Below, piece by piece: positions 17,676 through 25,551 of a stretch of DNA of 64,000 nt (position 1 is the first letter of the stretch; the number at the start of each line of letters is the position of its first letter). Made by a program: the position numbers and the translations under genes. The notes beneath the pieces were generated by a model. That model worked only from the letters and a program-made list of their open reading frames with translations, ran no database searches and was not told the DNA's origin. Origin of the DNA: Pseudomonas kermanshahensis (GTDB taxonomy: Bacteria; Pseudomonadota; Gammaproteobacteria; Pseudomonadales; Pseudomonadaceae). The stretch is from positions 2,294,001-2,358,000 of the forward strand of contig NZ_JABWRY020000001.1 in NCBI RefSeq assembly GCF_014269205.2, read 5' to 3'.

Positions 17676-18450
17676 TCGTGCTGCTCATAAATACTGTGCC
17701 GTGCTCGGCGCCGAGGGTGTTGGCCTGGGTTGCTGGAAAGGCAATCAGCACCAGTGGCTGGGCAGCCGCGAGTTCAGCTGCGACGCCGCCCAACCGGCCT
17801 GGGAAGCTGCTGTCGAAGCGCTGGGCGCACTGCTGGCCGAGCACGCCGTACACGGCGCCCAATTGCGGGTGTTGCTGTCGGCCCGCTACAGCCGCTTCTG
17901 CCTGGTACCGTGGAGCGATGCCATTGGCCATCCACGCGAGCTGGATGCTTATGCGCGGGCCTGCTTCGAAAACCTCTTCGGCCAGTCGCTGGGTGACTGG
18001 CGCATCGTCCTCTCGCCGGAGCCGGCAGGTGCCGCACGCATTGCCACGGCGTTGCCCGAGGCCTTGCTGCAACGGCTGCAGGCGCTGGGCCGGGAAAGCC
18101 GCCTGAGCCTGCGCTCGGTGCAGCCGTACCTGATGGCGGCCTACAACCGTTGTTCGGCGCAGCTGGCACAAGGCGACTTCCTGTTCGTCCTCGCCGAGCC
18201 GCGCCGCAGCGTGCTGTTGCTGGCTGCTGGCGGTGCCTGGCAGCAGGTGCTGGCGCAAGGCTGTGCCGATACCGACCAGGCCCTGCAAGCGTTGATCGAG
18301 CGTACCTGCGAGCTGTACGGCGAGCATCTGCCACGGGTCTACCTGCATGCGCCCGGCCGCGGCGACGTGCCGCAACTGGCAGCGGTGCAGCTGTGCCAGC
18401 CGGCCAGCGAAGCCGACCCCCTGTGCGCCATGTGGCGGGCGGTGGCCTGA
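17656..18450 (+). CDS. Putative inner-membrane assembly protein (PilM/GspL/MshI-like position)
   Basis: This 264-residue protein has no signal peptide or membrane segment. Its length, lack of enzymatic motifs and place between a GspE ATPase and a PilN-like gene suggest the actin-like cytoplasmic component (PilM or GspL cytoplasmic domain). Similarity is not strong enough by eye to name a family. Segments such as LRVLLSARYSRFCLVPW and FLFVLAEPRRSVLLLAAGG look like the beta-strand core of that fold. GTG 17656 is chosen because GAGGAG (17643-17648) precedes it; the frame overlaps the ATPase gene by 20 bases. Confidence 0.55.
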   Translation: MSHSLRDRAAHKYCAVLGAEGVGLGCWKGNQHQWLGSREFSCDAAQPAWEAAVEALGALLAEHAVHGAQLRVLLSARYSRFCLVPWSDAIGHPRELDAYARACFENLFGQSLGDWRIVLSPEPAGAARIATALPEALLQRLQALGRESRLSLRSVQPYLMAAYNRCSAQLAQGDFLFVLAEPRRSVLLLAAGGAWQQVLAQGCADTDQALQALIERTCELYGEHLPRVYLHAPGRGDVPQLAAVQLCQPASEADPLCAMWRAVA

Positions 18451-18451
18451 C

Positions 18452-18994
18452 ATGCGCCGCCTCGACCTGGAATTCCAGCCCCGCCGCAATGGCGCCTTGG
18501 CTTGGTCGCTGCTGGCCCTGGGCTGTGCAGGGGTGGCCGCACTGGTGCTGCTGCAACACCACCTGCAGGGCGAGCAAGTCGACCTCGAAGGCCGCCTGCA
18601 CAGCCTGGAGCTGCAACTGGGCCGGCGCCCAGCCACCGCGGCGCCGCAAAGCAGTGCAGCCAGCCGCGAGCAGGCCGAGCGCCTGGCGCAGATGCGCAAT
18701 GTCTCGCAGCAGCTGCAACGGCCCTGGCAGCAACTGTTCGCCATGCTCGAAGCACTGCCGCAGGACGATGTGGCGCTGCTTGGCCTGACCCCGGACGCTC
18801 GCAAGGGCCAGGTCCGAATTGCCGCCGAGGCGCGCAACCTGGAGGCGATGCTGCAGTACCACCAGCGCCTGGAGGCCAGTGCCGAGCTCAGCGATGTTTC
18901 GTTGCTCAATCACGAGGTGATGGTGAGCCAGCCGGAGCACCCGGTGCGTTTCACCCTCACTGCCACCTGGGAGACCGGCCATGCGCGCCCCTGA
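18452..18994 (+). CDS. PilN-like inner-membrane protein
   Basis: This 180-residue bitopic protein has a short cytoplasmic N-terminus (RRLDLEFQPRR), one membrane helix (about 17-36), a coiled-coil stretch (about 40-85) and a small periplasmic alpha/beta domain. That layout is shared by PilN and the periplasmic half of GspL. The start is one base after the previous stop, and the end overlaps the next gene by 14 bases. It would form the inner-membrane ring that links the ATPase to the periplasmic part. Confidence 0.68.
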   Translation: MRRLDLEFQPRRNGALAWSLLALGCAGVAALVLLQHHLQGEQVDLEGRLHSLELQLGRRPATAAPQSSAASREQAERLAQMRNVSQQLQRPWQQLFAMLEALPQDDVALLGLTPDARKGQVRIAAEARNLEAMLQYHQRLEASAELSDVSLLNHEVMVSQPEHPVRFTLTATWETGHARP

Positions 18995-19544
18995 ACCGCT
19001 TAGCAGCCTGATCATTCAGGAGCACCTGCGCCGGATCGGCCCGGTGGGCCTGGCCGCCGTTGCCGTTGGCCTGCTGGTGGTCGGCGTGGCGGTGGCCGGT
19101 GTATTGCCGCAATGGCAAAGCGTGCGCGAACTGCGGGCCAGCGAGGCAGACGCCAGTGTGCAAGTGGGAAGGGTGCAACGCGGCGAGCTGAAAATCGCGG
19201 TCAAGCCCGAGCAGCAGGCCCTCGACACCCTGCGTCAACAACTGCCCGGTCAGCCGCAGGCCAGCGAACTGATCGAGCGCCTGTATCACCTGGCCAGTGC
19301 CGAGCGCATCAGCCTGGCACGCGGCGAGTACGCCCTGGGCATCGACCCGAAAACCCAGTTGGCGCGCTACCAGATCGTGCTGCCGGTCCGCGGCAGTTAC
19401 CCGCAGATCCGCGGCTTCCTCAAGGGCCTGCTTGGCCAGCTGCCGACCTTGGTGCTGGAAGACCTTGAGCTGCAACGCAAACGCATCGGCGACAGCGAGC
19501 TCAACGCCCGCCTGCGCATGACCCTCTACCTGTCGAGGTCGTGA
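18981..19544 (+). CDS. PilO/GspM-like inner-membrane protein
   Basis: This 187-residue bitopic protein has a membrane helix (about 21-43), a coiled coil (about 48-95) and a ferredoxin-like periplasmic domain with RYQIVLPVRGSYPQIRGFLKGLL, a segment typical of PilO. It overlaps the PilN-like gene by 14 bases and the next gene by one. PilN and PilO heterodimerise in type IV pili, so this pair is likely the alignment subcomplex of the machine. Confidence 0.7.
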   Translation: MRAPEPLSSLIIQEHLRRIGPVGLAAVAVGLLVVGVAVAGVLPQWQSVRELRASEADASVQVGRVQRGELKIAVKPEQQALDTLRQQLPGQPQASELIERLYHLASAERISLARGEYALGIDPKTQLARYQIVLPVRGSYPQIRGFLKGLLGQLPTLVLEDLELQRKRIGDSELNARLRMTLYLSRS

Positions 19545-20053
19545 TGAATACTCAACGTGGGTTGGTCTGGCTCGGGTTTCTTGGGCTTTCTGCCGCGCTG
19601 GCGTGGGCGCCTGGGCATTGGTTTGGCCAGCAAGTCGAGGACGCCCCAATCGCCGGCAAGCCGGCTCCCACAGGTTCGGGGGTGCCCATGGAACCGGTGG
19701 GAGCGGGCTTGCCCGCGAATAGGCCAGAACAGGCCTCCACCGACCTGTTCCCGAGCCAGCGCTGGACCAAACCCAAGGCCCTGGCCACCGTCACCGAACA
19801 ACCGATCATCGCCACACCCGTGGTGGTTGCCGCACCCACGGCACCGGCGTTGCCCTTCCAGTTCGTCGGCCGCCTGGGCGATCGCGACGACCTGCAGGTG
19901 TTTCTGCAGAGCGGCGAAAAACTCTACGTCGTGCGCCAGGGCGACGTCATCGAAGACACCTACCGCCTCGACCGGGTCTCGGCCAACGAGCTGAGCCTGG
20001 TCTACCTGCCTTTGCATCAGTCGCAGACCTTGTCTGTCGGGAGCGCACCATGA
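19544..20053 (+). CDS. PilP/GspC-like periplasmic linker protein, carrying an internal REP pair
   Basis: This 169-residue protein has an N-terminal membrane helix (about 7-24) and a C-terminal homology-region domain (about 105-165; FVGRLGDRDDLQVFLQSGEKLYVVRQGDVI) like GspC/PilP, which docks the inner-membrane ring to the secretin. Residues about 36-60, between helix and domain, are encoded by an inverted REP pair (19649-19722), giving the odd PAPTG...VGAGLPAN stretch. ATG 19544 overlaps the previous stop; GTG 19541 is an alternative. The secretin start overlaps its end by four bases. Confidence 0.7.
   Translation: MNTQRGLVWLGFLGLSAALAWAPGHWFGQQVEDAPIAGKPAPTGSGVPMEPVGAGLPANRPEQASTDLFPSQRWTKPKALATVTEQPIIATPVVVAAPTAPALPFQFVGRLGDRDDLQVFLQSGEKLYVVRQGDVIEDTYRLDRVSANELSLVYLPLHQSQTLSVGSAP
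19649..19722. repeat. Inverted REP pair inside the PilP/GspC-like gene
   Basis: The left arm (19649-19677, CGCCGGCAAGCCGGCTCCCA) and right arm (19691-19722, GGTGGGAGCGGGCTTGCCCG) are inverted copies of the second P. putida REP family in this window. The same family is seen at 35313 and 40161. The whole pair is translated in frame. Confidence 0.88.
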
Positions 20054-21915
20054 AGTCATCGAAGCTGTGCAAGCCTGCTCCGTTCCTGCTGTTGGCGCTG
20101 TGCGTGGCCATCGCCGGCTGCGGCTCCAGTGCGGTACGCGAAGACAGCGCAGAACTGATGAAGGAGGGGCAGTACGAAGCCGGCATCGCGCGCCTGGAAG
20201 AGGCCCTGCGTGAAGACCCGCGCGACACCGAACTGAACATCGCCCTGGCCCATGGCCGCCAGGCGGCGGTCGAGGCACTGCTGAGCCAGGCCGACAGCGA
20301 CCGTATCCGCCACGACTTTGCCGGTGCGCGCATGGGCTACGGCCGGGTGCTGAGCATCGAGCCCAACAACCGCCGTGCCCAGGAAGGCATCCGTCAACTG
20401 GAGCTGATCCGCACCCTCGACGAACGCGTCGCCCTCGGCCAGGCGGCCCTGCGCCAGGGCGACCTGTTCGGTGCCGAGCGCTACATGCGCGAAGTGCTGC
20501 GCCTGGACCCGCAGAACCAGAAGGGCATGACCCTGCGCAGCGACATCGAGAACGTCCAGGCACGCACCGCGCAGCCCTTCCCGCAGCTGCGCAGCAAGCT
20601 GGAGCGCCCGGTCACCCTAGAGTTTCGTGATGCCAACCTGAAGACCATCTTCGAAGTGCTGTCCCAGGTTGCCGGCATCAACTTCATCTTCGACAAAGAC
20701 CTGCGCCCAGACATGAAGGCCACCATCTTCGTCCGCGACGTCCGCATCGAGGACGCCGTGGCCCTGCTGCTGGAGCAGAACCAGTTGCGCCAGAAGATCG
20801 TCAACGACAACACCCTGATGATCTACCCCGACTCGCCGCAAAAGGCCAAGGACTACCAGGAACTGGTCATGCGCACCTTCTACCTGACCAGCATCGACGC
20901 CAACACGGCGCTGAACATGGTCAAGACCATGCTCAAGACCCGCGACGTGTTTGTCGACGAGCGCCTCAACACCTTGACCATGCGCGATAGCCCCGACGCG
21001 GTGCGCATGGCCGAGAAACTGCTGCAGTCCCAGGACCAGTCCAACCCCGAAGTGGTGCTGGAAGTGGAGGTTATGGAGGTGGCCACCTCGCGCATCCTCG
21101 ACCTCGGCCTGCAATGGCCCAACACCTTCGGCGTGCTGACCTCCGACGGCAAACCGGTCAGCGTGCTGGACCAGTTGCGCGGCATCGACTCCAGCCGCAT
21201 CAGTATCTCGCCGGCCCCACAGGCCAAGATCAACGCCCAGGACAAGGACATCAACACCCTGGCAAGCCCGGTGATCCGCGTCAGCAACCGTGAGCAGGCA
21301 CGCATCCACATCGGCCAGCGGGTGCCGATCATCAGCGCCACCTCGGTGCCGTCGACCCAGGGCCCAGTGATCACCGAAAGCGTCACCTACCTGGACGTGG
21401 GCCTGAAGCTTGAAGTGCAGCCTACCGTGCACCTGAACAACGAAGTGGCGATCAAGATTGCACTGGAGGTCAGCAACGCCACCCCACTGGAAGCCACGCG
21501 CCAGGGCACCATTCCGGTTCAGGTCGATACCCGCAACGCCCAGACCAGCCTGCGCCTGCACGACGGCGAAACCCAGGTACTGGCCGGGCTGGTGCGTAAC
21601 GACCACAACGCCAGCGGCAACAAGATCCCCGGCCTGGGCGACATCCCCGGCCTGGGCCGGCTGTTCGGCAGCAACAAGGACGACATGAGCAAGTCCGAAC
21701 TTGTGCTGGCGATTACCCCGCGCATCGTGCGCAACCTGCCGTACCAGAGCCCGTCGGACATGGAGTTTGCCACCGGCACCGAGTCGAGCCTGCAAGTCCG
21801 CCAGATGGCGCCGCTGCCGCCAACCGATGTACCGGGCAATACGCCGTCCGGTGACACGCCGGTAGTGGAAAGCCAGATGGCCGTGGTGCCTGCCAACGGG
21901 AGCCCACGCCCATGA
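20050..21915 (+). CDS. Lipoprotein secretin (PilQ/GspD/MshL-like)
   Basis: This 621-residue outer-membrane channel protein has a lipoprotein signal peptide ending at IAGC (Cys about 24). A TPR-like helical region (about 35-170) holds repeats such as GQYEAGIARLEEALREDP. Secretin N-domains follow (about 190-330, VTLEFRDANLKTIFEVLSQV). The C-terminal secretin barrel has SPVIRVSNREQARIHIGQRV and the VPGLGDIP-type signature (IPGLGDIPGLGRLF, about 540-553). The TPR-bearing N-terminus resembles secretins of MSHA-like systems. It couples to the preceding and following genes by four-base overlaps. Confidence 0.88.
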   Translation: MKSSKLCKPAPFLLLALCVAIAGCGSSAVREDSAELMKEGQYEAGIARLEEALREDPRDTELNIALAHGRQAAVEALLSQADSDRIRHDFAGARMGYGRVLSIEPNNRRAQEGIRQLELIRTLDERVALGQAALRQGDLFGAERYMREVLRLDPQNQKGMTLRSDIENVQARTAQPFPQLRSKLERPVTLEFRDANLKTIFEVLSQVAGINFIFDKDLRPDMKATIFVRDVRIEDAVALLLEQNQLRQKIVNDNTLMIYPDSPQKAKDYQELVMRTFYLTSIDANTALNMVKTMLKTRDVFVDERLNTLTMRDSPDAVRMAEKLLQSQDQSNPEVVLEVEVMEVATSRILDLGLQWPNTFGVLTSDGKPVSVLDQLRGIDSSRISISPAPQAKINAQDKDINTLASPVIRVSNREQARIHIGQRVPIISATSVPSTQGPVITESVTYLDVGLKLEVQPTVHLNNEVAIKIALEVSNATPLEATRQGTIPVQVDTRNAQTSLRLHDGETQVLAGLVRNDHNASGNKIPGLGDIPGLGRLFGSNKDDMSKSELVLAITPRIVRNLPYQSPSDMEFATGTESSLQVRQMAPLPPTDVPGNTPSGDTPVVESQMAVVPANGSPRP

Positions 21916-22385
21916 AACGCCGCATGCAAGGCTTCAGCCTGATCGAGGTGGTGCTGACCCTGGCACTGCTCGGGCTGCTCGCCAGCATGGCCGCGCCGCT
22001 GACCGAAACCGTGGTGCGCCGGGGCAAGGAGCAGCAACTGCGCGAGGCGCTGTATCAGATCCGTGATGCAATCGATGCCTACAAGCGCGCCTTTGACGCC
22101 GGCTACATCGAAAAACGCCTGGATGCCAGCGGCTACCCGCCCAACCTGCAGGTGTTGGTCGACGGGGTGCGTGATGTGCGCAGTGCCAAGGGTGCCAAGT
22201 TCTACTTCCTGCGGCGCATCCCCCACGACCCGCTGCTGGCGGCCAAGGAGGACGATGAGGGGGCCTGGGGCCTGCGTGCCTACGACAGCAGCCCCGACAG
22301 CCCACGGGAAGGCGAAGACGTCTTCGACGTGTATTCCAAGGCCCGTGGCAAAGGCCTCAACAATATTCCCTACGGGCAATGGTGA
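21912..22385 (+). CDS. Pseudopilin 1 (GspG-like)
   Basis: This 157-residue pseudopilin has a short basic leader, the prepilin cleavage motif G|FSLIEV with Glu at +5, and a long hydrophobic N-terminal helix. Its globular domain contains DPLLAAKEDDEGAWGLRAYD, as in major pseudopilins of type II systems. It needs a prepilin peptidase encoded elsewhere. The start overlaps the secretin stop by four bases. Confidence 0.85.
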   Translation: MKRRMQGFSLIEVVLTLALLGLLASMAAPLTETVVRRGKEQQLREALYQIRDAIDAYKRAFDAGYIEKRLDASGYPPNLQVLVDGVRDVRSAKGAKFYFLRRIPHDPLLAAKEDDEGAWGLRAYDSSPDSPREGEDVFDVYSKARGKGLNNIPYGQW

Positions 22386-22390
22386 CGGCC

Positions 22391-22765
22391 ATGAAACGCA
22401 GCCGAGGCTTCACCCTGATCGAACTGCTGGTGGTGATGGCGATTATCGCCACGCTGATGACCATCGCCATGCCGCGCTACTTCAACAGCCTGGAAAGCTC
22501 CCGCGAGGCCACCCTGCGCCAGAGCCTGGCGGTGCTGCGCGAGTCGTTGGACCACTTCTATGGCGACACCGGGCACTACCCCGATTCGCTGGAGCAACTG
22601 GTCGAGCTGCGCTACCTGCGCAACACCCCGGTGGACCCAATCACCGAACGCAGCGATGCCTGGCAACTGGTGCCACCGCCTGAAGGTGTGGCCGGTGGCG
22701 TGGCCGACATCAAAAGCGGCGCTACAGGGAGGGCGCGTGATGGCAGCCTCTATGCTGAATGGTAA
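22391..22765 (+). CDS. Pseudopilin 2 (GspG/H-like)
   Basis: This 124-residue pseudopilin has a very short leader MKRSRG, cleavage motif G|FTLIEL with Glu at +5, a hydrophobic helix and a GspG-like region (DTGHYPDSLEQLVELRYL, then DPITERSDAW). ATG 22391 gives a leader like that of pseudopilin 1 and has GGTGA at a fair distance; ATG 22379, overlapping the previous gene, is possible. The 3' end overlaps pseudopilin 3 by 26 bases. Confidence 0.82.
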   Translation: MKRSRGFTLIELLVVMAIIATLMTIAMPRYFNSLESSREATLRQSLAVLRESLDHFYGDTGHYPDSLEQLVELRYLRNTPVDPITERSDAWQLVPPPEGVAGGVADIKSGATGRARDGSLYAEW

Positions 22766-23267
22766 AGCCTGTGCCGGCTTCACCTACCTGGGCGTGCTGC
22801 TGCTGATCGCGGTCAGCAGCGTGGCCCTGGCCGCCACCGGGACGGTCTGGTCGAGTGCCGCCCAGCGCGACCACGAGCGCCAGTTGCTGTGGGTCGGCAG
22901 CCAGTACGCCCAAGCCCTGCGCAGCTACTACCGGGCATCGCCGGGGCTGGCCCAGTACCCCCAGGACCTGGCCGACCTGTTGCAGGACAACCGCTTCCCC
23001 GAGGCCAAGCGGCACATCCGCAGGCTCTACCCGGACCCGATCACCAACAGCGACGACTGGGGCCTGCTGCGCTCGATCGACGGCCGCATCACCGGCGTGC
23101 ACAGCCGCTCGGACGCCACCCCGTTCAAACGCAGTGGCTTTGCCGCCGAGTGGTCGGGTTTCGAAGGGCTGGAGCACTACAGCGACTGGCAGTTCGTCGC
23201 CGAGCAGGCGTTCGCCGACAGCCCCAACGGTGCCCAGCCCCATGCCGGCCCGGGAGACGCGCCATGA
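22740..23267 (+). CDS. Pseudopilin 3, lacking Glu at +5
   Basis: This 175-residue pseudopilin-like protein has the cleavage context AG|FTYLG and a hydrophobic helix, but Gly replaces the usual Glu at +5. Among type II pseudopilins GspK naturally lacks Glu5 and sits at the tip, so a tip role is a reasonable inference. The globular domain has RRLYPDPITNSDDWGLLR, also found in GspG-like proteins. ATG 22740 follows AGGGAGGG at 22726; the frame overlaps pseudopilin 2 by 26 bases and csgE by four. Confidence 0.75.
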   Translation: MAASMLNGKACAGFTYLGVLLLIAVSSVALAATGTVWSSAAQRDHERQLLWVGSQYAQALRSYYRASPGLAQYPQDLADLLQDNRFPEAKRHIRRLYPDPITNSDDWGLLRSIDGRITGVHSRSDATPFKRSGFAAEWSGFEGLEHYSDWQFVAEQAFADSPNGAQPHAGPGDAP

Positions 23268-23665
23268 ACCGCCTGGCTGCGCTGTGCCTGAGCCTGTTGC
23301 TGGCGAGCTCGCTGAGCAGCGCGGTGAAGGCGGCTGAAGAAGACGAGATGATGGGTTTTATCGTCGACAACACCATCTCGCACATCGGCCACGATTTTTA
23401 CTACTACTTCGCCGACCGCCTGCGTGCCACCAGCCGCCTGGACTTCAACCTGGTGGTGCGCGAACGCCCGGATGCCCGCTGGGGCAGCCTGATCACCGTG
23501 GAGTTCGAGCGCGACGTGATGTACCGCCGCTTCCTGCCACCCAACACCACGGAACTCAAAGAAGAGGCCGTCGCGGCCGCCGACCTGGTCAAGCAGCAGA
23601 TCATCCAACGCAAGTTGCAACGCCTGCTGCAGGACACCACCGATCTGGAGAGGGACGAGCTATGA
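23264..23665 (+). CDS. csgE: Curli secretion accessory protein CsgE
   Basis: This 133-residue protein has a signal peptide ending near residue 24 (VKAA). The mature part matches CsgE: GFIVDNTISHIGHDFYYYF, then NLVVRERPDARWGS and VEFERDVMYRRFLPP. In curli systems, CsgE forms a periplasmic ring that caps the CsgG pore and delivers the substrate. Its start overlaps the last pseudopilin gene and its stop overlaps csgF, so it is transcribed with the pseudopilus machine. No CsgA- or CsgB-like amyloid repeat gene is next to it. Confidence 0.9.
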   Translation: MNRLAALCLSLLLASSLSSAVKAAEEDEMMGFIVDNTISHIGHDFYYYFADRLRATSRLDFNLVVRERPDARWGSLITVEFERDVMYRRFLPPNTTELKEEAVAAADLVKQQIIQRKLQRLLQDTTDLERDEL

Positions 23666-24075
23666 AAACCCGCATTCCCCGTTGCATCGCCGCCTGCCTG
23701 CTGGCCAGCGCCTGTGCTGCCCAGGCCACCGAGCTGGTGTACACCCCGGTCAACCCGGCCTTCGGCGGCAACCCGCTCAACGGCACCTGGTTGCTGAACA
23801 ACGCCCAGGCGCAGAACGATTACGACGACCCCGACCTCAAGGACCGCGCGTCTGCCTTCTCGGGCACCTCGGCCCTGGAGCGCTTCAGCAATCAGCTGGA
23901 GTCGCGGATGTTGTCGCAGCTGCTGGACAACATCAGCAATGGCAGCACCGGAAGCATGGCCACCGATGCCTTCCTGATCGACGTTATCGACGATTCAGGG
24001 GCGCTGAGCATCAAGGTCACCGACCGCGCCACAGGAGAAATTTCGATCATTGAGGTCAGCGGCCTGAACCCCTGA
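23662..24075 (+). CDS. csgF: Curli assembly protein CsgF
   Basis: This 137-residue exported protein has a signal peptide ending near AQATE. It is followed by the CsgF hallmark NPAFGGNPLNGTWLLNNAQ, the part that inserts into the CsgG barrel and forms a second pore constriction. The C-terminal half (FLIDVIDDSGALSIKVTDRA) is the surface-exposed head. In curli systems, CsgF couples export to nucleation by CsgB; with no csgB nearby, the partner here is unknown. It overlaps csgE by four bases and precedes csgG by 34. Confidence 0.9.
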   Translation: MKTRIPRCIAACLLASACAAQATELVYTPVNPAFGGNPLNGTWLLNNAQAQNDYDDPDLKDRASAFSGTSALERFSNQLESRMLSQLLDNISNGSTGSMATDAFLIDVIDDSGALSIKVTDRATGEISIIEVSGLNP

Positions 24076-24109
24076 GAGGGAAAGGCATTTATGTTGGGGA
24101 GAGAACACC

Positions 24110-24961
24110 ATGAAACGTCTGCTGAGCACGCTGCTGATCCTCACCGCCCTTGGCCTGCAAAGTGGTTGCAGCCTGCGCGAACCCATGTCCGCCGAACAGG
24201 ACTCGGAAACCCCGACCCTGACCCCGCGCGCCTCGACCTATTACGACCTGATCAACATGCCACGCCCTAAAGGCCGGCTGATGGCGGTGGTGTATGGCTT
24301 CCGCGACCAGACCGGGCAGTACAAACCCACCCCGGCCAGTTCGTTCTCGACCAGCGTCACCCAAGGCGCGGCGAGCATGCTGATGGACGCCCTGAGCGCC
24401 AGTGGCTGGTTCGTGGTGCTGGAGCGTGAAGGCCTGCAGAACCTGTTGACCGAACGCAAGATCATCCGCGCCTCGCAGAAGAAGCCGGATGTGGCAGAGA
24501 ACATCATGGGCGAACTGCCGCCGTTGCAGGCCGCCAACCTGATGCTCGAAGGCGGCATCATCGCCTATGACACCAACGTGCGCAGTGGCGGGGAAGGGGC
24601 GCGTTACTTAGGCATAGACATCTCCCGCGAATACCGCGTCGACCAGGTGACCGTGAACCTGCGCGCAGTCGATGTGCGCACCGGGCAGGTGCTGGCCAAC
24701 GTCATGACCAGCAAGACCATCTACTCGGTTGGGCGCAGTGCTGGGGTGTTCAAGTTCATCGAGTTCAAGAAGTTGCTGGAGGCGGAGGTGGGGTATACCA
24801 CCAATGAGCCGGCGCAGCTGTGCGTGCTGTCGGCGATCGAGGCGGCGGTGGGGCATTTGCTGGCGCAGGGGATCGAGCGGCGGTTGTGGCAGGTGGCGGG
24901 GGATGGTGGGGATGGCAAGGCCACGGTGGACAAGTACCTGAGTCAGAATCAGCAGCCGTGA
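24110..24961 (+). CDS. csgG: Curli secretion channel lipoprotein CsgG
   Basis: This 283-residue outer-membrane lipoprotein has a lipobox at LQSGC (Cys about 20). It forms a nonameric 36-strand pore in curli biogenesis. The family signatures are present: PRPKGRLMAVVYGFRDQTGQ, SGWFVVLEREGLQNLLTERK and the C-terminal NEPAQLCVLSAIEAAVGHLL. It is the last gene of the secretion operon and is followed by REP-like sequence. Together with the secretin gene it gives this operon two different outer-membrane channels. Confidence 0.92.
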   Translation: MKRLLSTLLILTALGLQSGCSLREPMSAEQDSETPTLTPRASTYYDLINMPRPKGRLMAVVYGFRDQTGQYKPTPASSFSTSVTQGAASMLMDALSASGWFVVLEREGLQNLLTERKIIRASQKKPDVAENIMGELPPLQAANLMLEGGIIAYDTNVRSGGEGARYLGIDISREYRVDQVTVNLRAVDVRTGQVLANVMTSKTIYSVGRSAGVFKFIEFKKLLEAEVGYTTNEPAQLCVLSAIEAAVGHLLAQGIERRLWQVAGDGGDGKATVDKYLSQNQQP

Positions 24962-24971
24962 TCGACCCTGA

Positions 24972-25190
24972 GGGCCTCTTCGCGGGTAAACCCGCTCCCA
25001 CAGGTGCTGCGTCGCTCTTGAAATCAGGCTATCCCTGTGGGATATCAGCTAGCCCTTTGGGCTGCGCTCTCGCACACAGAGCTAGTATCGCAAGCGATTT
25101 GCTGACCCTGTGGGGCTTGCCGGCGATGCAGGCGACGCGGTTCATGGCACCGGCTTTGCCGGTGATCGCTGGCAAGCCACACAGGTCCCA
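24972..25190. repeat. Degenerate REP cluster after csgG
   Basis: Several REP-like pieces are present: GCCTCTTCGCGGGTAAACCC with GCTCCCACAGG at 24972-25003; CCTGTGGGGCTTGCCGGCGA at 25107; and an inverted GCTGGCAAGCCACACAGG near 25170-25187. The copies are diverged. They mark the end of the secretion operon. Confidence 0.7.
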
Positions 25191-25551
25191 GCTTGAATCA
25201 GAGGTCATTGCAGGTGGAGGGGTTAGGGAGGGGACCAGTGTTGGCAATTATTTGTGTCAGTCCCAGTTTCGGTAAACATTAGGCAAAGGCGTTTTGCGGC
25301 CTAAGCCCTCTCGCGAATTTGAATTTTGTCACCTGACATTTTTGCCAGTAGTCGGAGGATTTGGCCTGACGTAACGTGCCAGGGAGTAGTAATTCAATTA
25401 TCTAAAGCACTCAGGCTTATTCGAGAAGGGGCCATGCGCAACTATTATTACAGCGTAAGCAACTGACGCTGCAACTCGCTGAAGCGCAGGCGAGTAGCAG
25501 GCTGCGCGCTGAGACTGAGTGTTGAGCGAATGAGATAGAAAGGAGATGCCG
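25191..25551. other. AT-richer gene-free stretch before the first RHS gene
   Basis: No coding frame here has an acceptable start, codon pattern or recognisable product. The stretch is more AT-rich than its surroundings and changes character after the REP cluster, which fits the edge of an acquired segment carrying the RHS gene. A Shine-Dalgarno AAGGAG (about 25540-25545) closes it. Confidence 0.5.

Noticed and set aside
16005..24961. Possible csgA/csgB amyloid genes hidden among small frames
   Set aside because: I looked for the Ser-X5-Gln-X4-Asn-X5-Gln repeat pattern on both strands of the cluster and its flanks and found none.
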